DNA of 55,085 nucleotides from Pelomonas sp041914785 (GTDB taxonomy: Bacteria; Pseudomonadota; Gammaproteobacteria; Burkholderiales; Burkholderiaceae_C), in contig JAYSCT010000010.1 of NCBI GenBank assembly GCA_041914785.1, forward strand, positions 1 to 55,085, in the 5' to 3' direction. The position numbers and the translations under genes are program-made. Below are positions 7,749 through 14,848 of this stretch, in pieces (the first letter of the stretch is position 1; each line of letters starts with the position of its first letter). Below the pieces are notes generated by a model. It ran no database searches. It saw nothing but the letters and a program-made list of their open reading frames with translations, and had not been told where the DNA came from.

Positions 7749-8869
7749 AACAGCGCGGCCAGCCGTTGCACCGCGTCTTCGGAGTGGGCGCGGTCCGGCG
7801 TGAGGTCGGCGTTGCCGAAGTCGTGCTCGCCCATCGCGGCGATGAGCAGGCCGTCGCGCCGCGGCAGCGCGACGACGTTGTGGCCGCGGTAGATGACCGC
7901 GTAGTCCACCTCGGGCTGCGGGATCAGCCGGGCGGTCTGCCAGCGCACGGGCGTCAGGCTGGCGTCGCCCAGCAGCGTGCGCGCGCCGTCGCCGGTGCAG
8001 TTGGCGATCAGCGTCTCCGGCAGCCGGGCCAGGTCGTGCGGCGTGCGGAACTCGCGCTGCACCAGCTCGCCGCCGTCGCGCGCGAAGTCGTCCAGCAGCA
8101 GGCGCTGGTAGGCCGGGATGTTGAAGACCAGCTGCGTGAAACGGCGCACCTGCACGTTGCGGAACGGGTGCTCGCCCGGTTGCAAGGCCCGGCCCTGCGG
8201 GCGCAGGTCCGCCACGCGGGGGTAGAGGTCGGGGTAGTCGGGCTCGCCGACGTGGCCGGGCAGCGGCGTGTCGAAGCCGTCGTCGGAGACGACGTAGCCG
8301 TCATGCCACTCGACCGGCCCGGACGGCAGGCCCAGATAGCCCTGGTGCACCTTGAACGACGCCCGCGCCATCGCTTCCCAGTTGGCTTGCCAGGCCTCGG
8401 TGGCGTGCTCGCTGGTGGCGATGCGCGACTCGGGCGTCCACAGCCCCGTGGCGGCCGACGAGTGCACGCGCGGCGGGCGGTCCCGGGCGTAGAGCCGCAC
8501 CTTGAAGCCGGCCTGCTGCGCGGTGCGCGCGGTCGTCAGGCCGATGGCGCCGGCGCCGATGACGGCGATGCGCTCGCCGGGCCTCGCGTGGGCCTGGATC
8601 AGCGCCAGCGCGCGCTGCGCCGAGCCCCAGCTCAGCGACCAGCCGCTGCCGCCGTGGCCGTAGTGGTGCACGACGATCTTGCCGTGCAGCCGCTGCGCGT
8701 CGATGCGCGGCCCCTGGGCGCGGAACGGGCGGATGCCGACGGCGATGTCGATGAGGCGGTCGGTGCTGACGCGCATGGCCATCGGCGTGCGCGGCGCGGC
8801 GAAGTCCAGCGCGGCGGCGGGCAGGGTGCAGGCGGCGGTGCCCGCCGCGAGCAGGTCACGCCGGCGCAT
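7745..8869 (-). CDS. Tat-exported FAD-dependent oxidoreductase, apparently circularly permuted D-amino-acid-oxidase family
   Basis: About 374 residues. The N-terminus MRRRDLLAAG plus an Ala-rich stretch looks like a Tat signal. Numbering from the ATG at 8869, it carries the DAAO C-terminal signature first (VGIRPFRAQGPRI near 45-57, then HHYGHGGSGWSLSWGSA near 68-84). The FAD Rossmann motif VIGAGAIGLTTART (near 103-116) comes after that. The substrate-domain part follows, ending NCTGDGAR, TPVRWQTARLI and a short tail. In canonical D-amino-acid oxidases the GXGXXG motif is at the N-terminus and the HNYGHGG motif near the C-terminus, so the order here is permuted within one intact frame. Start: ATG at 8869 overlaps the TGA of the upstream gene by one base; GTG at 8872 is possible. 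An oxidase acting on periplasmic D-amino acids or related amines is inferred. It is the third gene of the BlaI operon. Confidence 0.85.
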   Translation of the reverse strand: MRRRDLLAAGTAACTLPAAALDFAAPRTPMAMRVSTDRLIDIAVGIRPFRAQGPRIDAQRLHGKIVVHHYGHGGSGWSLSWGSAQRALALIQAHARPGERIAVIGAGAIGLTTARTAQQAGFKVRLYARDRPPRVHSSAATGLWTPESRIATSEHATEAWQANWEAMARASFKVHQGYLGLPSGPVEWHDGYVVSDDGFDTPLPGHVGEPDYPDLYPRVADLRPQGRALQPGEHPFRNVQVRRFTQLVFNIPAYQRLLLDDFARDGGELVQREFRTPHDLARLPETLIANCTGDGARTLLGDASLTPVRWQTARLIPQPEVDYAVIYRGHNVVALPRRDGLLIAAMGEHDFGNADLTPDRAHSEDAVQRLAALF

Positions 8870-10602
8870 CACGAGGCCTGCTTGGCCAGCGACTTGCGAA
8901 TCAGCGCCGCATCGCGCAGCCGCTGCGCCGAGCCGTCGGCGTCCAGCAGCACGACGGTGACGGGCCGCTTGCCGTTGAGGATGCGCATCGCCAGGCAGCG
9001 GCCGGCCTCCTCGGTGTAGCCGGTCTTGGAGACGCGGATGTTCCAGCCCTTGGTGCCCACCAGCCGGTTGGTGTTGCGGATCTCGCGCGGTCGGCCGTCC
9101 ACCGGCACCTTGGCCTTCTTCGTGCTGGTGATGCGTTCGATCTCGCCGTAGCGCGCGGCCGCGGCAGTGATGGCGGCCATCTCGGTGGCGGTGGACGTGT
9201 TGGCCGGCGACAGCCCCGTGGGCTCGGCGATGGCCGTGCGGTGCAGGCCCAGCGAGCGGATCTTGGCCTGCATCGCCTTGACGAAGCCTGCCTCGCCGCC
9301 TGGGAAGGTGCGGGCCAGCGCGGCGGCGGCACGGTTCTCCGACTCCATCAGCGCCATCTCCAGCGCGGCCAGCCGCGTCATCTGCGTGCCGACGCGCACG
9401 CGCGACTTGCTGTGCTTGAGCGTGTCGACGTCGTCATGGGTGATGCGCAGCTTCTCGTTCGGGTCCAGCTTGGCGTCCAGCACCACCATGGCCGTCAGCA
9501 GCTTGGTCAGCGACGCGATGGGCACGACCGCATCGGCGTCGCGCGACATCAGCACCTTGCCCGTCGCGTCGTCCACGACGACGACATGCTTGGCATTCAC
9601 CGGCAGGCGCAGCTGCTGGGCGGGCGGCGTCGCGTCCATGGCCGTGGCGGCCGCGGCAGCGGGAGGCGGCTCCGGTGTGTCGCGCCCCTTGGCCTGCACG
9701 ACGAAGCTCGTCGCCGCGATCAGCAGCGCCGGCAGCGCCAGCTTCCAGCCGGTGGCCTGCGGGCGCGGCGCCAGCAGGCGTTCCACGCGGCGCAGCAGGT
9801 CGCCGCCGCGGGCGGCCATCGCCAGCGCCGGCGCGTGGCGCTCGGGCAGCTCGCTCAGCGCATGCAGCGCGCGGGCCAGGCGGTGCCCGCCGTCGTGCCG
9901 GCCCAGCAGCTCGACCGAGATCTCGTCGGCCACCAGCTCGCGTTCGGCGCGCAGGCGGGCCGACAGCCACCACACCACCGGGTGGAAGAACAGCAGCGCC
10001 TCCACCACGCTCTGCAGCAGGTTGGCGACGTAGTCCCAGCGCCGCACATGCGCCAGCTCGTGGGCCAGCAGCGCCTCCAGCAGGTCCACCGGCAGGCGGC
10101 TCAGCAGCGCGGCGGGCAGCAGCACGCAGGGCCGCAGCATGCCCAGCGCGATGGGGCCGGCCAGCTCGGGCAGCAGCCGCAGGGCGACGGCGCGGCGCAG
10201 GCCCAGGCGGCGGGCGAGGGCGTCCAGCCGCGCCTGCCAGTCGGCCGGGGCCGGCGTGCTGCGCCGGCGCGCGCGCGCCACCCAAGCCAGGCCCAGCGCC
10301 AGCCGCGCCAGCATCAGCGCGGTGCCCAGCGCCCAGGCGCCGACGAGGGCCGGCATCTGCTCGGCCAGCGGCGGCAGCTGGTCGACGAACTCGACCTCGG
10401 CGGGCGCGAGGTCCAGGCACTGCGCCAGCGGCAGCCCCAGACACAGGCCCAGCGCGACGGCGCAGACGGCGTAGCGCCAGCGCGCCGACGCGCCGCGCAG
10501 CAGCGCCAGCAGCAGCGCGGCCACGCCGCCCACGACGGCGCCCTGCCAGACGAAGTTCAACAGGGCCCAGCCCCAGGCATTCATGACGATGTCCAGGTTC
10601 AA
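8869..10602 (-). CDS. M56 (BlaR1-type) membrane metalloprotease fused to a PBP7-type D,D-peptidase
   Basis: A 577-residue fusion. Residues 1-305 are a BlaR1/MecR1-like M56 protease: TM segments near 12-35, 42-60 and 85-110, the zinc motif HELAH at 181-185 in the M56 context EALLAHELAHVRRWD, downstream ADE at 225-227, and a last TM near 286-303. Residues 335-577 are a S11-family D,D-peptidase of the PBP7 kind: SLTK (Ser364, Lys367), SEN (421-423) and SKTGYT with KTG at 526-528, all intact. In BlaR1 the extracellular sensor is instead a class-D-beta-lactamase-like domain. It overlaps blaI by four bases and the oxidase by one to four, so the three are coupled. Inference: a membrane sensor in which binding of a beta-lactam or muropeptide to the PBP domain triggers proteolysis of the repressor, or an anchored peptidoglycan hydrolase. 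Confidence 0.9.
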   Translation of the reverse strand: MNLDIVMNAWGWALLNFVWQGAVVGGVAALLLALLRGASARWRYAVCAVALGLCLGLPLAQCLDLAPAEVEFVDQLPPLAEQMPALVGAWALGTALMLARLALGLAWVARARRRSTPAPADWQARLDALARRLGLRRAVALRLLPELAGPIALGMLRPCVLLPAALLSRLPVDLLEALLAHELAHVRRWDYVANLLQSVVEALLFFHPVVWWLSARLRAERELVADEISVELLGRHDGGHRLARALHALSELPERHAPALAMAARGGDLLRRVERLLAPRPQATGWKLALPALLIAATSFVVQAKGRDTPEPPPAAAAATAMDATPPAQQLRLPVNAKHVVVVDDATGKVLMSRDADAVVPIASLTKLLTAMVVLDAKLDPNEKLRITHDDVDTLKHSKSRVRVGTQMTRLAALEMALMESENRAAAALARTFPGGEAGFVKAMQAKIRSLGLHRTAIAEPTGLSPANTSTATEMAAITAAAARYGEIERITSTKKAKVPVDGRPREIRNTNRLVGTKGWNIRVSKTGYTEEAGRCLAMRILNGKRPVTVVLLDADGSAQRLRDAALIRKSLAKQAS

Positions 10603-10985
10603 GGCTGGTCTCCGTTCTTGGCCAGCAGCTGGCGGATCTCCGCGCGCTCCTTGGCACTCACATGGTTCTTCAAGGCGGCCAGCACCAGGGCCTTGCCGGA
10701 GCCGGCGAACGCCTTGGCGATGAAGTCCTTCACCAGCGACTGCTGCAGCTTGTCCTGCGCCTGCACGGGCGCGTAGCGCTGCGGTCGCAGGCTCTCGTCG
10801 CGCGTCAGCAGGCCCTTGCCGTGCATGACCTGCAGCTGGCGCAGCACGGTGGCGTAGGTGGCATCGGGCCGGTCGGGCAGCAGGGCCTCGTGCACGGCCT
10901 TGGCGTCAGCCGGGCCCAGGCGCCACAGCACCTGCAGCAGGTCCAGCTCGGCCGCCGTCGGGCGGGTGGGGGTGGGGGGTGTCAT
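10599..10985 (-). CDS. blaI-like: BlaI/MecI/CopY-family transcriptional repressor
   Basis: A 128-residue winged-helix regulator with the family pattern: PTAAELDLLQVLWRLGPADAKAVHEAL (helices 1-2), TYATVLRQLQVMHGKGLLTR (recognition helix and wing), RYAPVQAQ, and a C-terminal dimerisation helix region. Family members dimerise on a palindromic operator and are inactivated by the cognate M56 protease. Here that partner, the M56-PBP7 fusion, overlaps the stop by four bases (ATGA). The ATG at 10985 has no Shine-Dalgarno sequence; instead a -10 hexamer ends six bases upstream, implying a leaderless transcript that starts at the ATG. The ligand or signal is unknown. Confidence 0.93.
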   Translation of the reverse strand: MTPPTPTRPTAAELDLLQVLWRLGPADAKAVHEALLPDRPDATYATVLRQLQVMHGKGLLTRDESLRPQRYAPVQAQDKLQQSLVKDFIAKAFAGSGKALVLAALKNHVSAKERAEIRQLLAKNGDQP

Positions 10986-10990
10986 GAATT

Positions 10991-11034
10991 CAGAATAACT
11001 GTTCTAGAACGAATTGTCTAGAACATTTATTCTG
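10991..11034 (-). promoter_or_regulatory. 44-bp symmetric operator overlapping the blaI-operon promoter
   Basis: Two nested inverted repeats share exactly the same centre (between 11012 and 11013): CAGAATAA at 10991-10998 with TTATTCTG at 11027-11034, and TGTTCTAGA at 11000-11008 with TCTAGAACA at 11017-11025. Reading toward blaI (minus strand), -35 TAGACA (complement of 11015-11020, five of six matches) and -10 TATTCT (complement of 10992-10997) are separated by exactly 17 bases inside the dyad. The predicted start point falls at about 10985, the A of the blaI ATG. This is the layout expected for autorepression by a BlaI dimer or pair of dimers, although the sequence is not the TACA-N-TGTA type of staphylococcal BlaI/MecI. 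Confidence 0.75.
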
Positions 11035-11082
11035 TTTGAGCGTGGGGTTTTCGGCGGGTACCGCGCGCGCAGTTCTTTTGAC

Positions 11083-11221
11083 TTTGGGCCGAGCGCCGGG
11101 CCGCTCCCAAGCCGGCCCGTACGGCGATGTGCGAGCGGGGCATGCCCTGCGAGCATCGCCGTCCCCTAGGGGGACCGACCAGCCCCGCCGCGTCCAGCGT
11201 GCGGGGCTGGGCGAGGGGCTC
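11083..11221 (-). repeat. Dispersed 3'-end repeat, copy A (after rapZ)
   Basis: One of four copies of a roughly 140-bp hairpin-rich intergenic element. Read along the minus strand, it begins right after the rapZ stop with GCCCCTCGCCCAGCCC, then has a GTCCCC/GGGGAC hairpin, a GGCGATG/CATCGCC stem, and ends in the conserved core CGGGCCGGCTTGGGAGCGG followed by CCCGGCGCTCGGCCC. Copies B (33756-33895), C (48224-48361) and D (54211-54323) share the core. Function is unknown; an mRNA 3'-end or terminator-like role is inferred from position. Confidence 0.85.
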
Positions 11222-11224
11222 AAC

Positions 11225-12145
11225 TCACCTGGCGTCCAGCTCGCGATGGCGCTTCAGGACATGCCCGTGGTGGCCGAACTGCCGTGCCAGCATCTCGACG
11301 AGATACACCGAGCGGTGCTGCCCGCCCGTGCAGCCGATGGCGACGGTCAGGTAGCTGCGCTGGTCGGCCGCGAAGTTGGGCAGCCAGCGCGACAGGAAGC
11401 CGGCGATCTGGCCCATCATCAGCCCCACCTCGGGCTGGGCCGCGAGATAGGCCGCCACCGGCGCATCGCGCCCGGTCAGCGGGCGCAGCTCGCGGTCGTA
11501 GTAGGGGTTGGGCAGCACGCGCACGTCGAAGACGAAGTCCGCGTCGCTGGGCACGCCGTGCTTGAACGCAAAGCTCTCGAACACCAGCGTCAACTGGTTG
11601 CTGGCCTCGGGGCCCACCAGGTCGCCCAGCCACGCGCGCAGCTGCGCCGGGCGCAGCTGGCTGGTGTCGATGACGGTGGACTCGGCCTTCAGCCCGCCCA
11701 GCAGCTCGCGCTCCAGCTTGATGGCGTCCAGCAGCAGGCGGTGCTTGTCCTCCTCGGCGCTGCTGTCCAGCCCGCCGAAGCCGGTGTCACGGCCCTGGTG
11801 GCGCAGCGGGTGCGGGCGGCGCGTCTCGGAGAAGCGGCGCATCAGCGCCTCGTTGCTGGCGTCGAGGAAGATGGAGCGCACCCGCACGCCACTGGCGCGC
11901 AGCTGCTTCAGCAGCGGCAGCATCAGCGGCAGCGAGCCGGCCGAGCGCACGTCCACCGCGATGGCGACGCGACGCTCGCCGCGCTGCTGCTCCAGGTTCA
12001 GGAAGTCCAGCAGCAGCTCGGCCGGCAGGTTGTCGACGCAGAAATAGCCGGCGTCCTCCAGCGCATGCATGGCCACCGACTTGCCGCCGCCGGACATGCC
12101 GGTCAGCAGCACCACGTCGCCTTGCAGCTCTTGTTCCGGGTTCAT
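11225..12145 (-). CDS. rapZ: RNase adapter / nucleotide-binding protein RapZ
   Basis: P-loop protein of 306 residues. In E. coli RapZ binds GlmZ sRNA and presents it to RNase E, controlling glucosamine-6-phosphate synthesis. The N-terminal Walker A is GMSGGGKS near residue 16, followed by the typical ALEDAGYFCVDNLPAELL and IAVDVRSAG. The C-terminal domain shows TLVFESFAFKHGVPSDADFVFDVRVLPNPYY and VAIGCTGGQHRSVYLVE, diagnostic of the YvcJ/RapZ family. ATG at 12145 overlaps the recN stop (ATGA), implying coupled translation. In many betaproteobacteria rapZ lies near hprK and PTS genes; here it lies beside recN. Its sRNA target in this lineage is not known to me. Confidence 0.95.
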   Translation of the reverse strand: MNPEQELQGDVVLLTGMSGGGKSVAMHALEDAGYFCVDNLPAELLLDFLNLEQQRGERRVAIAVDVRSAGSLPLMLPLLKQLRASGVRVRSIFLDASNEALMRRFSETRRPHPLRHQGRDTGFGGLDSSAEEDKHRLLLDAIKLERELLGGLKAESTVIDTSQLRPAQLRAWLGDLVGPEASNQLTLVFESFAFKHGVPSDADFVFDVRVLPNPYYDRELRPLTGRDAPVAAYLAAQPEVGLMMGQIAGFLSRWLPNFAADQRSYLTVAIGCTGGQHRSVYLVEMLARQFGHHGHVLKRHRELDAR

Positions 12146-13845
12146 GATCGGGCCTTCTTCGCCTGGGGCGCGGTGGTGGAGGCCGCCAGCATCTCCTGCG
12201 CATGCGCGAGGCTGGTGGACGACAGGCGTTCGCCGCCCAGCATGCGCGCGATCTCGGCCACGCGCGCCTCGCCGGACACCGGCGCCACGCGGCTGGCGGT
12301 GGCGCCATCCTGCAGGCTCTTGGCGACCACCAGATGACGGTCCGCGCAGGCGGCCACCTGCGGCAGGTGGGTGACGGCCAGCACCTGGCGCTGGCCGTCG
12401 GCCGCATGGCCCAGCTGCTTCATGAGCCGGCCCACGGTCTCGGCCACGGCACCGCCGATGCCCACGTCGATCTCGTCGAAGATCAGCGTGCCGGGCGCCT
12501 GCCCGTGCGTGTTGGCGGCCTGGCTGGTCGTCACGGCGATGGCCAGCGCGATGCGCGACAGCTCGCCCCCCGACGCCACCTTGGCCAGCGGCCGCGGCGT
12601 GCTCCCGGCATGGCCGGCGACGAGGAACTCGGCGGACTCGACGCCCCAGCTCTGCGGCCCGTCGGTGGGCGGCAACGCGATGTCGAACTGGCCGCCGGCC
12701 ATGCCCAGCTGCTGCATCGCGGCCGTGACGGCCGCGGCCAGCTGCGGCGCGGCCTTCCTGCGCGCGCGGCTGGCGGTGGCGGCTTCGGCATCGAAGGCCC
12801 GGCGCGCGGCGGCCAGCGTGGCCTCCAGCTGCGCGGGGTCGCTGGCGGCATCCAGCGCGGCCAGCTCGGCGCGCCACTGCGCCAGCAGCGCGGGCAGCTC
12901 GTCGGGCTGGCGGCGGTAGCGGCGGGCCAGCGTCATCCACGCCGACACGCGCTCGTCCAGCTCGGCCAGCCGCTCGGGATCCAGGTCGGTTTTGTGCAGA
13001 TAGCCGGCCAGCGTGTGGCTGGCGTCGGCCAGCTGCGCCTGCACGTCGCGCAGCGCCTGCACGGCGGGCAGCAGGCGGGCGTCGTGGTCCAGCACGCGCT
13101 CCAGCTGGTCCAGCGCGCCGGCGGCCAGCGACTGCGCGCTGGGTTCGGCCTCGTCCAGCGCGTCCAGCGCCGACTTGGCCGCGTCGATCAGCGACTGGCC
13201 GTGCGACAGCCGGCCGTGCTCGGCATTCAGCTCGTCCCACTCGCCGTCGGCGGGCGCCAGGCGGTCCAGCTCGGCGATCTGCCAGGCCAGCCGCTCGCGT
13301 TCGTGCTGCGCGTCGGCCTGCAGGCCCTGCGCCTTCTGCAGCGCCTCCAGCGCCTGCTTCCAGGCGGCGTGGGCGCGCACCAGCGGCGCCGTGTCCAGCC
13401 CGGCGAAGCCGTCCAGCAGCTCGCGCACCGCGGCCGGGCGGGTCAGGCCTTGCCATGCGTGCTGGCCGTGGATGTCCAGCAGGTGGTCGGCCAGCTCGCG
13501 CAGCTGCGTCAGCGTGGCGCTGCCACCGTTGATCCAAGCGCGGCTTTTCCCCGCGGCGTCGATGACGCGGCGCAGCAGCAGGTGGTCGTCGACGTCGAAA
13601 CCGGCGTCGTCCAGCCAGCCGCGCAGATGCGCCGGCGTGTCGAACTCGGCCGTGATTTCGGCCTTGGCCGCGCCCTCGCGCACGACGCCGGCGTCACCGC
13701 GGCCGCCCAGCGCCAGCTGCAGCGCGTCGATGAGAATGGACTTGCCCGCGCCGGTCTCGCCGGTCAGCACGGCAAAGCCGGGCTCGAAGTCGAGCTCCAG
13801 CGTGGGGACGATGACGAAATCCTTGAGGCTGAGATGCCGCAGCAT
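12142..13845 (-). CDS. recN: DNA repair protein RecN
   Basis: SMC-like ATPase acting in double-strand break repair. The 567-residue protein starts MLRHLSLKDFVIV with Walker A GETGAGKSILIDAL near residues 31-44. A long coiled-coil-forming helical region (about 160-370) surrounds the hinge. The C-terminal ABC signature is SGGELSRIALAIAV and Walker B is TLIFDEIDVGIGG, followed by the H-loop LAVTHLPQVAACAD. Length and order match the family. It lies 12 bases after nadK and overlaps rapZ, on the same strand. I saw no LexA box in the short nadK-recN gap, so SOS control, if any, must act upstream of nadK. Confidence 0.97.
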   Translation of the reverse strand: MLRHLSLKDFVIVPTLELDFEPGFAVLTGETGAGKSILIDALQLALGGRGDAGVVREGAAKAEITAEFDTPAHLRGWLDDAGFDVDDHLLLRRVIDAAGKSRAWINGGSATLTQLRELADHLLDIHGQHAWQGLTRPAAVRELLDGFAGLDTAPLVRAHAAWKQALEALQKAQGLQADAQHERERLAWQIAELDRLAPADGEWDELNAEHGRLSHGQSLIDAAKSALDALDEAEPSAQSLAAGALDQLERVLDHDARLLPAVQALRDVQAQLADASHTLAGYLHKTDLDPERLAELDERVSAWMTLARRYRRQPDELPALLAQWRAELAALDAASDPAQLEATLAAARRAFDAEAATASRARRKAAPQLAAAVTAAMQQLGMAGGQFDIALPPTDGPQSWGVESAEFLVAGHAGSTPRPLAKVASGGELSRIALAIAVTTSQAANTHGQAPGTLIFDEIDVGIGGAVAETVGRLMKQLGHAADGQRQVLAVTHLPQVAACADRHLVVAKSLQDGATASRVAPVSGEARVAEIARMLGGERLSSTSLAHAQEMLAASTTAPQAKKARS

Positions 13846-13857
13846 GGTGAACGAGAT

Positions 13858-14724
13858 CTAGAGATACCAGCGGAGCTTGCGACGCAGCGTGGCGTAATAG
13901 CTCCAACCCTGGGGATGCAGGAAGCGCACCTGATGCTGGCTGCGGCGCACGGTGATGGTGTCGCCGTGCAGCAGGCTGGCCAGGCTCTGCATGTCGAAGT
14001 TCACCGACGCGTCGCGGCCGGCCACGATCTCCAGCCGCACCTCGCCGCTGTCGGGCAGCACGATGGGGCGGTTGGACAGCGTGTGCGGCGCGATGGGCGC
14101 CAGCAGCCAGCCGGCGATGCTGGGGTGCATGATGGGCCCGCCGGCCGACAGCGCGTAGGCCGTGGAACCGGTGGGCGACGCGACGATGAGGCCGTCGGCG
14201 CGCATGTTGGCGACGAACTGCTCGCCCACCGACACCTTCAGCTCCACCATGCCCGACGTGCCGCCGCGGCTGACGACGACATCGTTCAGCGCCAGCCCCG
14301 AGAAGATGGACTCGCCGTCGCGCAGCACGCCGCCTTCCAGCATCGCGCGCGACTCGACCTCGTAGTCGCCCGCCAGCACCGGCGCCAGGGACTCGCGCCA
14401 GCGCTCGATGGGGATGTCGGTGATGAAGCCCAGGCGCCCCTGGTTGATGCCCAGCAGCGGCACCCCGTGGCGGGCCATCTCGCGGGCGAAGCCCAGCATC
14501 GTGCCGTCACCGCCGACGACGACGGCCAGGTCGCAGCCGCGGCCCAGCTCGTCGTGCGACAGCGCGTCGTAGCCCGTCATGCCGGTGTTCTGTGCGGTCT
14601 CCGCTTCCAGCGAGACATCGACGCCGTGGGTGCACAAAAACTGGGCAATTTCCTCCAGCACCGGCTTGATGCCCGGCGCCTGATGCTTGCCCACGATGGC
14701 GACATGTCTGAAGCGCTCGGCCAT
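13858..14724 (-). CDS. nadK: NAD kinase
   Basis: Phosphorylates NAD+ to NADP+ in the cytoplasm. The 288-residue product carries the family signatures VVVGGDGTMLGFAR (GGDGT), GINQGRLGFITDI, FSGLALNDVVVSRG (the NE/D motif as ND), DGLIVASPTGSTAYALSAGGPI and a C-terminal beta-rich segment. The N-terminus MAERFRHVAIVGK fits typical NadK. It is the first gene of the nadK-recN-rapZ series and is divergent from hrcA with a 124-bp gap; nadK-recN next to hrcA is a common proteobacterial arrangement. Confidence 0.97.
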   Translation of the reverse strand: MAERFRHVAIVGKHQAPGIKPVLEEIAQFLCTHGVDVSLEAETAQNTGMTGYDALSHDELGRGCDLAVVVGGDGTMLGFAREMARHGVPLLGINQGRLGFITDIPIERWRESLAPVLAGDYEVESRAMLEGGVLRDGESIFSGLALNDVVVSRGGTSGMVELKVSVGEQFVANMRADGLIVASPTGSTAYALSAGGPIMHPSIAGWLLAPIAPHTLSNRPIVLPDSGEVRLEIVAGRDASVNFDMQSLASLLHGDTITVRRSQHQVRFLHPQGWSYYATLRRKLRWYL

Positions 14725-14790
14725 GCGGCAAATTACACCACAGGGGTTTTGCCCGCCAAGGCGGCGAGACCGCCGGTTTTCAGTCAGTTG

Positions 14791-14828
14791 GTGCCAGAGC
14801 TACTCGCTTCGCTCGATCGGTCTGGCAC
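14791..14828. promoter_or_regulatory. Inverted repeat in the nadK-hrcA divergent promoter region
   Basis: GTGCCAGA at 14791-14798 is the perfect reverse complement of TCTGGCAC at 14821-14828, with a 22-base interval. It lies 20 bases before the hrcA ATG. It is not a CIRCE element (TTAGCACTC-N9-GAGTGCTAA). Possibly an operator or an mRNA hairpin; the assignment is weak. A TAAGAT hexamer at 14837-14842, six bases before the hrcA ATG, resembles a -10. Confidence 0.4.
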
Positions 14829-14848
14829 GCAAGCCATAAGATTGCGAC

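Noticed and set aside
14725..14848. CIRCE element upstream of hrcA
   Set aside because: No TTAGCACTC-N9-GAGTGCTAA or close variant was found; only the unrelated GTGCCAGA dyad is present.
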